Part shown: piece by piece, positions 54,885 to 64,000 of the stretch
Position numbering within the stretch: the stretch's first letter is position 1
Layout of the letters: each line of letters opens with the position of its first letter
NCBI RefSeq assembly: GCF_024757985.1
Contig: NZ_CP103289.1
Coordinates: 1,116,001-1,180,000, forward strand
Source of the DNA: Cellulomonas sp. NS3
GTDB lineage: Bacteria; Actinomycetota; Actinomycetes; Actinomycetales; Cellulomonadaceae
Direction of reading: 5' to 3'
Length of the DNA stretch: 64,000 bases
Notes under the pieces: model-generated
What the model saw: the letters and a program-made list of their open reading frames with translations, nothing else
Database searches by the model: none
What the model was told of the DNA's origin: nothing
Made by a program: the position numbers and the translations under genes

Positions 54885-56081
54885 TCAGCCCGCGGAGATC
54901 GTCTCGACCGCCTGGCGGGCGATCTCGAGCTCCTCGTTGGTCGGGATCACGAGCACCGTGACCTCGGCTCCGTCCGGCGAGATGACCTTCTCCTCGGTGA
55001 CCCGCCCGGCGTTGCGCTCCGGGTCGACCACGATGCCGAGGCGCTCGAGACCGGCGAGCGCGCCGGCCCGGACGTGCTCGTCGTTCTCGCCGATGCCCGC
55101 GGTGAACACGATCGCGTCGACCCGCCCGAGGTGCGCGTAGTAGCTGCCGACGTAGCCCTTGATGCGGTGGTAGTACACGTCGAGCGCGGTGCGGGCGTTC
55201 TCGTCGCCCGCCTCGACGGCGGCGTGCACGTCGCGCATGTCGGTGTGCCCGGCGAGCCCGAGCATCCCCGACCGGCGGTTGAGCAGGTCGTCGAGCTCGT
55301 CGATCGACATCCCGGCGACGCGGGCCAGGTGGAACAGCACGGCGGGGTCGATGTCGCCCGAGCGCGTGCCCATGACCAGGCCCTCCAGCGGGGTCAGGCC
55401 CATCGACGTCTCGACCGACCGCCCGCCGCGGACCGCGGTCGCCGAGGCGCCGTTGCCGAGGTGCAGCACGATGACGTTGAGGTCGGCGGGGTCCTTGCCG
55501 AGGAACGCGGCCGTCTGGCGGGAGACGTACAGGTGCGAGGTGCCGTGCGCGCCGTAGCGCCGGATCGCGTAGCGGCGGGCGACCTCGCGGTCGATCGCGT
55601 ACTCGTACGCGGCGGGCTCGAGCGTGCTGTGGAACGCGGTGTCGAAGACCGCGACGTGCGGTGTCGACGGGAACGCGTGGCGCGCGGCCCGTACGCCCGA
55701 GACGTTCGCGGGGTTGTGCAGCGGCGCGAGCGACGAGAGGTCGTCGATCTGCTGCAGCACCGCGTCGTCGATCACCGCGGGGCCGGCGAAGACGCTGCCG
55801 CCCTGCACGATGCGGTGGCCGACGGCCGCGAGCTCCTGCTCGACGAGGCGCGGGCCGTGCTCCTCGAACAGCTGCAGGACCAGCGCCATGCCGGCCTCGT
55901 GGTCGGGGACGGGCTGCTCGAGCGTCGTCGTCCCGGCCGGCCCGGTGTGCTTGAGCCTGCCGGTCGGCTGCCCGATCCGCTCGACGAGCCCCGTGGCGAG
56001 GGCCTCGTGCGTGTCGACGTCGAGCAGCTGGTACTTGATCGAGGACGAGCCGGAGTTGATGACGAGGACGCGAGTGCTCAC
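54885..56081 (-). CDS. ackA: Acetate kinase
   Basis: AckA (398 aa) converts acetyl-P + ADP to acetate + ATP. VLVINSGSSSIKYQLLD is the N-terminal signature, FDTAFHST and RRYGAHGTSH are central, and FTAGIGEND is the C-terminal motif. The GTG start overlaps the pta stop by four bases. Last gene of the xfp-pta-ackA unit. Confidence 0.97.
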   Translation of the reverse strand: MSTRVLVINSGSSSIKYQLLDVDTHEALATGLVERIGQPTGRLKHTGPAGTTTLEQPVPDHEAGMALVLQLFEEHGPRLVEQELAAVGHRIVQGGSVFAGPAVIDDAVLQQIDDLSSLAPLHNPANVSGVRAARHAFPSTPHVAVFDTAFHSTLEPAAYEYAIDREVARRYAIRRYGAHGTSHLYVSRQTAAFLGKDPADLNVIVLHLGNGASATAVRGGRSVETSMGLTPLEGLVMGTRSGDIDPAVLFHLARVAGMSIDELDDLLNRRSGMLGLAGHTDMRDVHAAVEAGDENARTALDVYYHRIKGYVGSYYAHLGRVDAIVFTAGIGENDEHVRAGALAGLERLGIVVDPERNAGRVTEEKVISPDGAEVTVLVIPTNEELEIARQAVETISAG

Positions 56082-58171
56082 GAGAGGCCTTCCGGGTCGG
56101 GCGCGCCGAGCGCGTCGAGCGCCTGCGCCTGGATCGCGGTGATCGCGACCGTGTTGACGATGTCCTGGACGAGGGCGCCGCGCGAGAGGTCGTTGACCGG
56201 CTTGCGCAGACCCTGCAGCACGGGGCCGACGGCGACGGCGCCCGCGGAGCGCTGGACCGCCTTGTAGGTGTTGTTCCCGGTGTTGAGGTCGGGGAACACG
56301 AAGACGGTGGCGCGGCCGGCGACCGCGGAGTCGGGCATCTTGGTCTGCGCGACGGAGGCGTCGACCGCCGCGTCGTACTGGATGGGGCCCTCGACGCTCA
56401 GGTCGGGGCGGCGCTCGCGTACGAGCTCGGTGGCGCGGCGGACCTTGTCGACGTCCGCGCCGGAGCCGGACGCGCCCGTCGAGTACGAGAGCATCGCGAC
56501 GCGCGGCTCGATCCCGAACTGGCTCGCGGTGGCCGCCGAGGAGATCGCGATGTCGGCGAGCTGCTCCGCGGTCGGGTCCGGGTTGACGGCGCAGTCGCCG
56601 TAGACCAGGACGCGGTCCTCGAGGCACATGAGGAACACCGACGAGACGATGGAGACGCCCGGGACCGTCTTGATGATCTCGAACGACGGCTTGATCGTGT
56701 GCGCCGTGGTGTGCAGCGCGCCCGAGACCATGCCGTCCGCGAGCCCGAGCTGGACCATCATCGTGCCGAAGTACGACACGTCCGCGACGATCTCGCGGGC
56801 CCGGTCGAGCGTCATGCCCTTGTGCCGGCGGAGCTCGGTGTACTCGGCCGCGAAGCGCTCGAAGAGCTCGCCCGACGCGGGGTCGACGACGTGGGCGTCG
56901 TCGAGCCGCAGCCCGAGCTCGACGCCGCGGGCCCGGATCGCCGTCTCGTCGCCGAGCAGCGTGATGTCCGCGACCCCGCGCTGGAGCAACGTCGAGGCGG
57001 CGCGCAGGATGCGGTCGTCGTTGCCCTCGGGGAGCACGATCTTCTTCCGCGAGGAGCGCGCCCGGTCGAGCAGCTCGTACTCGAACATGAGCGGCGTGAC
57101 GACCTCGATGCGCGGCACCTCGAGCGCCGCGAGCAGCGCGGAGCCGTCGACGTGCTTCTCGAACAGCGCGAGCGCGAGGTCGACCTTGCGCTGCGAGTCG
57201 CCGCTCAGCCGGCCCCGGGTGCGGGCCGCGGCGCCCGCGCTGCGGAACGTCCCCAGGTCGGTGCGGATGATCGGCAGGCGCGCGCCGAGGCCCTCGACGA
57301 GGCGGGCCACGGTCGGCGGCGGGTAGAAGCCGCCGTTGAGGATGATGCCGGACAGCGACGGGAAGCCCTCGGCCGCGTGCGCGGTGAGCAGGCCGAGCAG
57401 GATGTCGGAGCGGTCGCCCGGGGTGATGACGACGACGCCGTCGTGCAGCCGGTCGAGCAGGTGCTCGATCGACATCGCGCCGACGAGGACGTCCACGACC
57501 TCGCGCGAGAGCAGCTCCTCGTCGCCGACCGTGAGGTGCCCGCCCACGGCCTCCATGAGCTGGCGGACCGTCGGCGCCGAGAGGAACGGCTCCTCGGGCA
57601 GCGCCCACGCGGGGACGTCGGAGCCGAGGGCGACGCGCACCCGGTCGAGCGCACCCGGGTCGCAGCGGTTCGCGACGACCGCGATCGCGTGCGCGTGGTT
57701 CGCCTCGAGCTCGGACAGCGAGACCTCGGCGGCCTGCCGGACGGCCTCGGGCGTGCGGCCGTACCCGCTCACGACGAGCAGGACCGGCGCGCCCAGGTTC
57801 GCGGCGATGCGCGCGTTGTACGCGAGCTCGGTCGGGCCCGCGACGTCGGTGTAGTCCGTCCCGACGATCACCACGGCGTCGCACTGCCGCTCGACCGCGT
57901 GGTAGCGCTGGACGATCTCGGCGAGCGCCGCCTCGGGGTCGGCGTGCACCTGCTCGTACGTCACGCCGACGCAGTCCTCGTACGCCAGGTCCACGCCGTC
58001 GTGCGCGAGCAGCAGCTCGAGCACGTAGTCGCGCGTGTCGGTCGAGCGCGCGACGGGACGGAACACCCCGACCCGCTGCACGGTGCGGGTGAGGAGGTCG
58101 ACGAGCCCGAGCGCGACGGTCGACTTGCCGGTCTCGCCCTCGGAGGACGTCAGGTAGATGCTGCGGGCCAC
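56078..58171 (-). CDS. pta: Phosphate acetyltransferase, long form
   Basis: Pta (697 aa) interconverts acetyl-CoA and acetyl-P. An N-terminal P-loop/DRTGG-type domain starts YLTSSEGETGKSTVALGL, the catalytic PTA domain is about residues 370-690 (PEGNDDRILRAA, then YGDCAVNPDPTAEQLADIA and FPDLNTGNNTYKAVQRS). GTG start. The length matches enteric-type Pta rather than the short catalytic-only form. Confidence 0.96.
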   Translation of the reverse strand: MARSIYLTSSEGETGKSTVALGLVDLLTRTVQRVGVFRPVARSTDTRDYVLELLLAHDGVDLAYEDCVGVTYEQVHADPEAALAEIVQRYHAVERQCDAVVIVGTDYTDVAGPTELAYNARIAANLGAPVLLVVSGYGRTPEAVRQAAEVSLSELEANHAHAIAVVANRCDPGALDRVRVALGSDVPAWALPEEPFLSAPTVRQLMEAVGGHLTVGDEELLSREVVDVLVGAMSIEHLLDRLHDGVVVITPGDRSDILLGLLTAHAAEGFPSLSGIILNGGFYPPPTVARLVEGLGARLPIIRTDLGTFRSAGAAARTRGRLSGDSQRKVDLALALFEKHVDGSALLAALEVPRIEVVTPLMFEYELLDRARSSRKKIVLPEGNDDRILRAASTLLQRGVADITLLGDETAIRARGVELGLRLDDAHVVDPASGELFERFAAEYTELRRHKGMTLDRAREIVADVSYFGTMMVQLGLADGMVSGALHTTAHTIKPSFEIIKTVPGVSIVSSVFLMCLEDRVLVYGDCAVNPDPTAEQLADIAISSAATASQFGIEPRVAMLSYSTGASGSGADVDKVRRATELVRERRPDLSVEGPIQYDAAVDASVAQTKMPDSAVAGRATVFVFPDLNTGNNTYKAVQRSAGAVAVGPVLQGLRKPVNDLSRGALVQDIVNTVAITAIQAQALDALGAPDPEGLS

Positions 58172-58262
58172 GGGACTGCTTCTCTCTGTGCTGGTCCCCG
58201 GGGTGCCGGGGAGGGCGGACGCGGACGGGGCGCCGGGACGGTGGTCCCGACGCCCCGGTGCG

Positions 58263-60779
58263 TCACTCGTTGTCGCCGCCGGTCGCGGCGGTGGCGTCGT
58301 GGCCGGCGAAGGTCTGCCGCTGGCCGTCGTACTCCGTGCCGCTCGCGTCCCGGCCGGTCTCGCCCGCGTCGGGCCAGACCCAGTCGCGCACCTCGGGGAT
58401 GTCCTCGCCGTGGCGGCGCGTGTACTCGCGGGCCTCGATCCGGCGGTCGTCCATGCGCTGGCGCAGGCTCGCGGCCTTCGAGCGCAGGCCCGGGGTGTGG
58501 TCGATGACGTCCATCACCAGGTGGAACCGGTCGAGGTCGTTGAGCATGACCATGTCGAACGGCGTCGTCGTCGTGCCCTCCTCCTTGTACCCGCGCACGT
58601 GGATGTTCGAGTGGCCCTTGCGGCGGTACGTGAGGCGGTGGATGAGCCACGGGTAGCCGTGGTACGCGAACACGACGGGCTTGTCGGTCGTGAACAGCGT
58701 GTCGAAGTCGCGGTCCGAGAGCCCGTGCGGGTGCTCGCGCTCGTCCTGGAGGCGCATGAGGTCGACGACGTTGACCACGCGCACCTTGAGGTCCGGCAGC
58801 TCCTGCTTGAGGATGTCCGCCGCGGCGAGCACCTCGAGCGTCGGCACGTCGCCCGCGCAGCCGAGCACGACGTCCGGGTCCTCGCCCGGGCGCTCCGTGC
58901 CGGCCCAGTCCCAGATGCCGAGGCCGCGCGTGCAGTGCGCGACCGCCTGGTCCATCGTCAGGAAGTTCGGCGCGGGCTGCTTGCCGGAGACGACCACGTT
59001 GACGTACTGCCGGCTGCGCAGGCAGTGGTCGTACGTCGAGAGCAGCGTGTTCGCGTCCGGCGGCAGGTACACCCGGATGATGTCGGACTTCTTGTTGACC
59101 ACGTGGTCGATGAAGCCCGGGTCCTGGTGGCTGAAGCCGTTGTGGTCCTGGCGCCACACGTGGCTCGAGAGCAGGTAGTTGAGGCTCGCGATGGGCCGGC
59201 GCCACGGGATGTCGTCGGTGACCTTGAGCCACTTCGCGTGCTGGTTGAACATCGAGTCGATGATGTGGATGAACGCCTCGTAGCAGTTGAACAGCCCGTG
59301 GCGCCCGGTGAGCAGGTACCCCTCGAGCCAGCCCTGGCACTGGTGCTCCGACAGCATCTCGACGACCCGCCCCACGCGGGCCAGGTGGTCGTCGACCTTG
59401 TCGCTCTTGTACTCGGCGTTCCAGACCTTGTCCGTCACGTCGAACACGGCCTGCAGCCGGTTGGACGCCGTCTCGTCGGGCCCGAAGATCCGGAAGTTGT
59501 CGGGGTTGAGGCGGATGACCTCGGTGAGCCACTGGCCCAGCACGCGGGTCGCCTCGCTGATCGACCCGCCGGGGACGGGCACGTCGACCGCGAAGTCGCG
59601 GAAGTCGGGCAGGCGCAGGTCCTTGAGCAGCAGCCCGCCGTTGGTGTGCGGGTTGTCGCTCATCCGCAGCGTCCCGGCCGGCGCGAGCGCGGCCACGTCC
59701 TCGACGAGCCGGCCGCTCTCGTCGAACAGCTCCTCGGAGCGGTACGAGCGCAGCCAGCCGTCGAGCACCTGGAGGTGCTCCTCGGTGTCGCGCGCGCTCG
59801 CGAGCGGTACCTGGTGCGAGCGCCAGGAGTCCTCGACCTGCTTGCCGTCGATGACCGGCGGGCACGTCCAGCCCTTGGGGGTCCGGAAGACGATCATCGG
59901 CCACTGCGGGCGGGTCTCGTCGCCCTCGTTCGCGCGGGCCTTGATCGCGGCGATCTCGTCGAGCACCTCGTCGAGCAGCGCGGCGAAGCGGGCGTGGACC
60001 GCCCCGTGGTCCTCCTGGTCGAACCCGCCGGTGAACACGTACGGCTTGTGGCCGTAGCCGCGCATGAGGTCGAGGAGCTCCTCCTCGGGGATGCGCGCGA
60101 GGACCGTCGGGTTCGCGATCTTGTACCCGTTGAGGTGCAGGATCGGCAGCACGACGCCGTCGGTCCGCGGGTCGACGAACTTGTTCGAGTGCCAGCTCGT
60201 GGCGAGCGGGCCGGTCTCGGCCTCGCCGTCGCCGATGACCGTCGCGACCAGCAGGTCCGGGTTGTCGAACGCCGCGCCGTACGCGTGCGAGAGCGCGTAG
60301 CCGAGCTCGCCGCCCTCGTGGATCGACCCGGGCGTCTCGGGCGCCACGTGGCTCGGGATGCCGCCCGGGAAGGAGAACTGCCGGAACAGCCGGCGCACGC
60401 CCTCCTCGTCCTGCGTGATGTCGGAGTACACCTCGGAGTACGTGCCCTCGAGGTACGCGTTCGCCACGAGGCCGGGGCCGCCGTGGCCGGGGCCGGTGAT
60501 GTAGATCGTCGACTGCTCGCGCTCCGCGATGACGCGGTTGAGGTGCGCGTAGAGGAAGTTGAGGCCCGGGGTCGTGCCCCAGTGACCCAGCAGGCGCGGC
60601 TTGACGTGGTCGCGCGTGAGCGGCTCACGCAGCAGCGGGTTGGCGAGCAGGTAGATCTGCCCCACCGAGAGGTAGTTGGCGGCGCGCCACCACGCGTCGA
60701 TGCGGCGGAGCGTCTCGTCGGTGACGGCGGCGCCGGTTCCTGTCCGCCAGGAGGTGTGCTGCGAGGTCGTCGTGCTCAT
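58263..60779 (-). CDS. xfp: Xylulose-5-P/fructose-6-P phosphoketolase
   Basis: Xfp (838 aa) splits xylulose-5-P (and often fructose-6-P) with phosphate to acetyl-P and a glyceraldehyde-3-P or erythrose-4-P. TPP-dependent; [20 protein letters not shown], the TPP motif [19 protein letters not shown] and [10 protein letters not shown] are family hallmarks. The ATG at 60779 follows GGGGAGACGAGCAG. It begins the minus-strand unit that turns sugar phosphate into ATP and acetate. Confidence 0.97.
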   Translation of the reverse strand: MSTTTSQHTSWRTGTGAAVTDETLRRIDAWWRAANYLSVGQIYLLANPLLREPLTRDHVKPRLLGHWGTTPGLNFLYAHLNRVIAEREQSTIYITGPGHGGPGLVANAYLEGTYSEVYSDITQDEEGVRRLFRQFSFPGGIPSHVAPETPGSIHEGGELGYALSHAYGAAFDNPDLLVATVIGDGEAETGPLATSWHSNKFVDPRTDGVVLPILHLNGYKIANPTVLARIPEEELLDLMRGYGHKPYVFTGGFDQEDHGAVHARFAALLDEVLDEIAAIKARANEGDETRPQWPMIVFRTPKGWTCPPVIDGKQVEDSWRSHQVPLASARDTEEHLQVLDGWLRSYRSEELFDESGRLVEDVAALAPAGTLRMSDNPHTNGGLLLKDLRLPDFRDFAVDVPVPGGSISEATRVLGQWLTEVIRLNPDNFRIFGPDETASNRLQAVFDVTDKVWNAEYKSDKVDDHLARVGRVVEMLSEHQCQGWLEGYLLTGRHGLFNCYEAFIHIIDSMFNQHAKWLKVTDDIPWRRPIASLNYLLSSHVWRQDHNGFSHQDPGFIDHVVNKKSDIIRVYLPPDANTLLSTYDHCLRSRQYVNVVVSGKQPAPNFLTMDQAVAHCTRGLGIWDWAGTERPGEDPDVVLGCAGDVPTLEVLAAADILKQELPDLKVRVVNVVDLMRLQDEREHPHGLSDRDFDTLFTTDKPVVFAYHGYPWLIHRLTYRRKGHSNIHVRGYKEEGTTTTPFDMVMLNDLDRFHLVMDVIDHTPGLRSKAASLRQRMDDRRIEAREYTRRHGEDIPEVRDWVWPDAGETGRDASGTEYDGQRQTFAGHDATAATGGDNE

Positions 60780-61159
60780 CTGCTCGTCTCCCCGTGGGTG
60801 CTGGGTGCTTGCTCGTCGTTCGTTCCTGCGTGCCCCCGCACCCCGCACGCGCAGCGCGCGTGGTGCCGGTTCCAGCCTTGCGCGGACCAGGACGTCGAGC
60901 CGGGACGTCCGACCCAGGCGCGACCCCCGACGGTGCGGTGCGCCGTCCGCGCGCCGCGTCGTCGGTCCCCGCCCATACAACCCCATCGGGGTCCGTGCCG
61001 CACGACCGTGACCCTCGGCCGCCCGGCGGCCCGTCGTGGTCGCGCAGCGGTGTCTGCGCTGGTCACCGGGGTCGTGCGCGCGCCACGAGCGCCTCGCAGC
61101 CCCGCCCGGTCGGGCTGACGTGCGGGGTTCCGGGCGGCTGCGCGAGGTACCGTGCAGGC
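60780..61159. other. 380-base divergent gap between xfp and the SURF1 gene
   Basis: No gene is seen. On the minus strand GGGGTTGTATGGGC (near 60970-60990) is the most AT-rich part and a possible promoter region for xfp, with a leader near 200 bases. The right edge holds TACCGT for the SURF1 gene. Confidence 0.5.
61148..61153 (+). promoter_or_regulatory. Leaderless -10 element of the SURF1 gene
   Basis: TACCGT, then GCAGGC, then GTG at 61160. Confidence 0.6.
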
Positions 61160-62227
61160 GTGCTCGAACCCGCCGGCCCGGACCGTCCCGACGCTGCGCG
61201 CGAGGGGCGTGACGTCGGTCACGCCGACGGCTCCGAGGTGACCACCGAGGTCGAGCCCGGGGCCACGGCCGGGGCCGCTCCCGGGCGGGACGACGACGGG
61301 GGCACGGGCGCGGCGGCGGACGAGGCCGGCGCCGGGGCGGCCCCGACGACCTTCGTGCGCGCGGCGCTGCGTCCGCGCATGCTCGTCCTGCTCCTCGTGC
61401 TGCTCGCGGCCGCCGCGGTGTGCGCGCGCCTCGGCGTGTGGCAGCTCGACCGCGCCGAGATCCGCGGGGCCTCGGAGGCGGCGGAGCGGCGCGCCGAGCA
61501 GGCGGCGGCCGAGCCCGTCGGGATCGGGACGGTGCTCGAGCCGCAGACGACGTTCCGCGGCGAGCTCGTCGGGCGGCACGTCACGGCGCGCGGCGTCTAC
61601 GAGCCCGCGGCGCAGCTCCTCGTCGAGGACCGCGCGCTCGACGGGCGGACCGGCTACCTCGTGCTGACCCCGCTGCGCGTGCACGACGCGGACCCGAGCG
61701 GGTCGGCTTCGACGGGCCCGGCGTCGATGAGCCCGGCGTCGACCGGCCCGGCGTCGACCGGCTCCGGGGAGACGGGGTCGGGGGAGACGGGCTCCGGTGA
61801 CCCGGTGCTCCCGGTCGTGCGCGGGTGGGTCGCAGAGCCCGGTGACGCCGCCGCGCTCGCGGTCCCCGAGGGGGAGGTCACGGTCTCGGGCTACCTCCAG
61901 TCGTCCGAGGGCGCGGGCGACGGCGGCTCCGCGCCCGGGCGCACCGACGCGATCAGCTCGGCGGCGCTGGTGAACGCGTGGGGCGGTCCGATCTGGAGCG
62001 GGTACGTGGTGCTGACCCGGTCCGACCCCGGCCAGGGCGACGCGCTCGCGCAGCTCCCGCCGCCGACGCGCGCGGGCTCGGGCCTCAACGTCCAGAACCT
62101 CGCGTACGCGGCGCAGTGGTGGATCTTCGGCGGCTTCGCGCTCGTGCTGTGGATCCGGATGGTGCGCGACGAGGCGCGCGGCGGCGTGCCGGGGATGCCC
62201 GACGAGGTGCCGGTCCACCTCCCTTGA
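61160..62227 (+). CDS. SURF1-family cytochrome oxidase assembly protein
   Basis: A 355-aa membrane protein of the SURF1 family, which helps heme a insertion into cytochrome c oxidase. One N-terminal TM (about residues 75-95, [15 protein letters not shown]), [10 protein letters not shown], an extracytoplasmic domain, then [20 protein letters not shown] for the second TM. An unusual 15-bp minisatellite codes for PAST/GSGET-type repeats in the extracytoplasmic loop (see repeat). The first 70 residues are an acidic disordered lead. Confidence 0.88.
   Translation: MLEPAGPDRPDAAREGRDVGHADGSEVTTEVEPGATAGAAPGRDDDGGTGAAADEAGAGAAPTTFVRAALRPRMLVLLLVLLAAAAVCARLGVWQLDRAEIRGASEAAERRAEQAAAEPVGIGTVLEPQTTFRGELVGRHVTARGVYEPAAQLLVEDRALDGRTGYLVLTPLRVHDADPSGSASTGPASMSPASTGPASTGSGETGSGETGSGDPVLPVVRGWVAEPGDAAALAVPEGEVTVSGYLQSSEGAGDGGSAPGRTDAISSAALVNAWGGPIWSGYVVLTRSDPGQGDALAQLPPPTRAGSGLNVQNLAYAAQWWIFGGFALVLWIRMVRDEARGGVPGMPDEVPVHLP
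61704..61800 (+). repeat. 15-bp minisatellites inside the SURF1 gene
   Basis: CCCGGCGTCGA occurs at 61717, 61732 and 61747 (15-base period), coding for STGPA-like units, followed by a second 15-base unit giving GSGET repeats. The period keeps the frame, so copy number can vary without frameshift. Confidence 0.75.
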
Positions 62228-62252
62228 CGCGCCCGGAGGCGTGCCCTAGCGT
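62224..62252 (+). promoter_or_regulatory. Pectinesterase promoter
   Basis: TTGACG (62224-62229), a 17-base spacer, TAGCGT (62247-62252). The -35 overlaps the SURF1 stop codon. Confidence 0.7.
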
Positions 62253-62264
62253 CGCGCGGGTCCG

Positions 62265-62276
62265 GAAAGCGCTTTC
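62265..62276. promoter_or_regulatory. LacI-type operator at the pectinesterase start point
   Basis: GAAAGCGCTTTC is a perfect 12-bp palindrome with the central CG typical of LacI/GalR-family sites, 12 bases after the -10 element, where a bound repressor would block transcription. Confidence 0.75.
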
Positions 62277-62291
62277 TACAGTGAGGTAGAG

Positions 62292-63440
62292 ATGCCCGCA
62301 CGACGACGCACCCGACTGCTCGCGATCCCGGTGGCCGTGCTCGGCCTCGTGCTGGGAGCCTTCGCCCCTGCCGCTGCGGCGACCGCCCCGGACCTCCCCG
62401 GCGGGACCGCGCCGGACGGCACGCGCGCCGGCGCCGAGGCCGACCGGCCCGCCCACGGCCACGACCGGCCCGACGCGACGGTCTCCGCCGACGGGCGCGC
62501 CGACTTCCCGAGCGTCCAGGCCGCGATCGACGCCGCCCCGGAGGGTGCCACGGAGCCGTGGGTCATCGCCGTCCGCCCCGGCGAGTACCGCGAGCTGGTG
62601 AAGGTCCCGGCGACGAAGCCGTTCCTCACGCTCGTCGGCACCGGGCGCCGGGCGCAGGACGTCGTCATCGCCTACGACAACGCGAACGGGACCCCCAAGC
62701 CCGACGGCACCGGCACCCACGGCACCAGCGGCAGCGCGAGCGTCACGGTCGACGGCGCCGACTTCACCGCCCGCAACCTCACCTTCGCGAACCTGTTCGA
62801 CGAGGCCGCGCACCCCGAGATCACCAACCGCCAGGCCGTCGCGGTGCTGACCCGCGCGGACCGGCTCGTCTTCGACGGCGTCCGCTTCCTCGGCAACCAG
62901 GACACGCTCTACGTCAACAGCTCGTCCGCGGCGGTCGTTGCGCGCGCCTGGTTCCGCGACTGCTACGTCGAGGGTGACGTCGACTTCGTCTTCGGCCGCG
63001 CGACCGCCGTGTTCGAGGGCTGCGAGATCCGGTCGCTCACCCGCGGCTCGGCGACCAACAACGGGTACGTCACCGCGCCGAGCACGATGATCGCGAACCC
63101 GTACGGCTTCCTGTTCACGCGCTGCCGGTTCACGAGCGACGCCCCCGCGGGCACGGTCTTCCTCGGCCGGCCGTGGCACCCGAGCAACGACCCCGACGCG
63201 GTCGGGCAGGTGCTCGTGCGCGACTCGTGGATCGGCGCGCACGTCGGTGCGACCGCGTGGAGCGACTTCTCGGGCGGCTGGTCGTGGCGCGGCGCGCGCT
63301 TCGCCGAGCACCACAACCGCGGGCCCGGCGCGCTCGTGACCCCGGACCGCCCGCAGCTCACGCGCGCGGAGGCTGCGGCGTTCACCCCGCGGACCTACCT
63401 CGCGGGCGACGACGGCTGGGCGCCGTTCCGGCGGAGCTGA
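62292..63440 (+). CDS. Secreted pectinesterase (carbohydrate esterase family 8)
   Basis: A 382-aa exported enzyme that demethylates pectin. After a signal peptide (about residues 1-30, AFAPAAAA), the right-handed beta-helix carries Gln181 (QAVAV), Gln203-Asp204 (QDTLY), Asp231 (DFVFG) and Arg293 (LGRPWH), the full CE8 active site. GAGGTAGAG precedes the ATG. Expression is probably sugar-responsive through the operator above. It fits a plant-polymer-degrading actinobacterium. Confidence 0.93.
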   Translation: MPARRRTRLLAIPVAVLGLVLGAFAPAAAATAPDLPGGTAPDGTRAGAEADRPAHGHDRPDATVSADGRADFPSVQAAIDAAPEGATEPWVIAVRPGEYRELVKVPATKPFLTLVGTGRRAQDVVIAYDNANGTPKPDGTGTHGTSGSASVTVDGADFTARNLTFANLFDEAAHPEITNRQAVAVLTRADRLVFDGVRFLGNQDTLYVNSSSAAVVARAWFRDCYVEGDVDFVFGRATAVFEGCEIRSLTRGSATNNGYVTAPSTMIANPYGFLFTRCRFTSDAPAGTVFLGRPWHPSNDPDAVGQVLVRDSWIGAHVGATAWSDFSGGWSWRGARFAEHHNRGPGALVTPDRPQLTRAEAAAFTPRTYLAGDDGWAPFRRS

Positions 63441-63460
63441 GCCGCGCGGGGCGCCAGCGT

Positions 63461-63518
63461 GCGGGCGAGCCAGCGGGCGGGCCGGCGGGCGGGCCGGCGC
63501 GCGGGCGAGCCAGCGGGC
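63461..63518. repeat. Direct repeats between pectinesterase and arfB genes
   Basis: GCGGGCGAGCCAGCGGGC occurs at 63461-63478 and again at 63501-63518, with GGGCCGGCGGGC-like units between. Confidence 0.65.
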
Positions 63519-63524
63519 CGGCGG

Positions 63525-63950
63525 TCAGGCGTCGGGGCGGCGGCGCAGCGCCTTGACCTCGCGCCGGCGCCGCTCGTCCGTCGCGCGCCGGACCCGGGAC
63601 GCCCGGCTCGGCCGGCTCGGGCGTCGCGGCGGGGGCGGGGGAGCGAGCGCGCCGTCGAGCAGCGTGGCGACCCGCTCGAGCGCCGCCTCGCGGTTGCGCA
63701 GCTGCGAGCGGTACTCGGACGCGGCGACGACGAGCCGGTCGCCGTCGAGCCGCGCGGCGAGCCGCTCGCGGACCCGGGCCTCCTGCTCGGGCGAGCGCCA
63801 GAGGACCGCGGAGAGGTCGACGAGGAGCTCGGCGCGCGAGTCGGCGGTGTTGACCGACTGGCCGCCCGGACCACCCGACCGCGAGAACCGCCAGGCGAGC
63901 GCGTCCGGGGGCAGCACGACGCCGCCGCGCAGCGGGACGGGAGCGAACAT
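63525..63950 (-). CDS. arfB: ArfB (YaeJ)-type peptidyl-tRNA hydrolase
   Basis: A 141-aa ribosome-rescue factor that hydrolyses peptidyl-tRNA on stalled ribosomes lacking a stop codon. SRSGGPGGQSVNTADSRAEL has the GGQ motif, and the C-terminal tail is Arg-rich (RRATDERRRREVKALRRR), the part that enters the empty mRNA channel. The frame is open to 63980, but ATG 63950 has GATCCT 6 bases before it and gives the usual start. Confidence 0.9.
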   Translation of the reverse strand: MFAPVPLRGGVVLPPDALAWRFSRSGGPGGQSVNTADSRAELLVDLSAVLWRSPEQEARVRERLAARLDGDRLVVAASEYRSQLRNREAALERVATLLDGALAPPPPPRRPSRPSRASRVRRATDERRRREVKALRRRPDA

Positions 63951-63956
63951 GGTCCT

Positions 63957-63962
63957 AGGATC
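63957..63962 (-). promoter_or_regulatory. Leaderless -10 element of arfB
   Basis: GATCCT on the minus strand, then AGGACC, then the ATG ending at 63950. Confidence 0.5.
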
Positions 63963-63990
63963 CGGCATCCGCACGCCCACGTCGCCGGGA

Positions 63991-63996
63991 TAATCT
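63991..63996 (+). promoter_or_regulatory. Possible -10 element of a gene just outside the window
   Basis: TAATCT, followed by GCGT at the window end. By the spacing seen elsewhere a start codon would lie 2-4 bases past the edge. Confidence 0.4.
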
Positions 63997-64000
63997 GCGT

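Noticed and set aside
58158-61118. 986-codon plus-strand frame opposite xfp
   Set aside because: Antisense of a well-conserved phosphoketolase; no domain and valine/arginine-biased composition typical of antisense translation.

Overview
The window is GC-rich chromosomal DNA of a high-GC Gram-positive bacterium (Actinomycetota). Gene content and order fit the Micrococcales, and a Cellulomonas-like organism is the best guess: WhiB and BldM-type regulators, a four-cysteine (zinc) S14, short-LID adenylate kinase, F420-dependent oxidoreductase, phosphoketolase, pectinesterase and a class-E-type LAXTG surface protein. The genus is inferred, not shown. No tRNA, rRNA, CRISPR array, insertion sequence or phage gene was seen.

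Bases 1-17243 hold the ribosomal superoperon on the + strand: the tail of rplC, then rplD-rplW-rplB-rpsS-rplV-rpsC-rplP-rpmC-rpsQ (S10 block), rplN-rplX-rplE-rpsZ-rpsH-rplF-rplR-rpsE-rpmD-rplO (spc block), secY-adk-map, an inserted LAXTG surface-protein gene with a long structured leader, then infA-rpmJ-rpsM-rpsK-rpoA-rplQ (alpha block, without rpsD). Bases 17419-24188 carry an alpha/beta hydrolase, a ROK kinase, truA, a DUF5709-like acidic protein, an ABC-F-like ATPase and rplM-rpsI. Bases 24295-40631 follow the common actinobacterial order glmM-def, dedA, a lipoprotein, coaA, glmS-acpS, an F420-type oxidoreductase, nnr, a small kinase, alr-tsaE-tsaB-rimI-tsaD. This joins cell-wall amino-sugar and D-Ala supply, CoA/ACP activation, NAD(P)H repair and t6A tRNA modification. 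Here rimI is fused to a two-domain sulfurtransferase.

Bases 40686-44074 (minus strand) hold a THUMP-like methyltransferase, a YbdK-type ligase, and a PadR-HAAS membrane regulator pair. groES follows with two CIRCE operators but no groEL beside it. Next come a WhiB protein, a divergent MerR-type regulator with a degenerate cobalamin-domain-like C-terminus, a BldM-like orphan response regulator, guaB, a DnaQ-type exonuclease, guaB3 and an aldehyde dehydrogenase. From memory, whiD, bldM and the two guaB genes lie together near groES in Streptomyces, so this looks like a conserved regulatory island.

The last part holds a modular secreted DUF4874/DUF4832 protein, the phosphoketolase-acetate operon xfp-pta-ackA, a SURF1 protein, a secreted pectinesterase with a LacI-type operator over its transcription start, and an ArfB-type rescue hydrolase.

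A striking window-wide pattern is that about 20 genes outside the ribosomal operons have a -10-like hexamer (NANNNT) ending 6-8 bases before the start codon and no Shine-Dalgarno sequence, which points to leaderless mRNAs. The ribosomal genes use ordinary Shine-Dalgarno leaders and translational overlaps.
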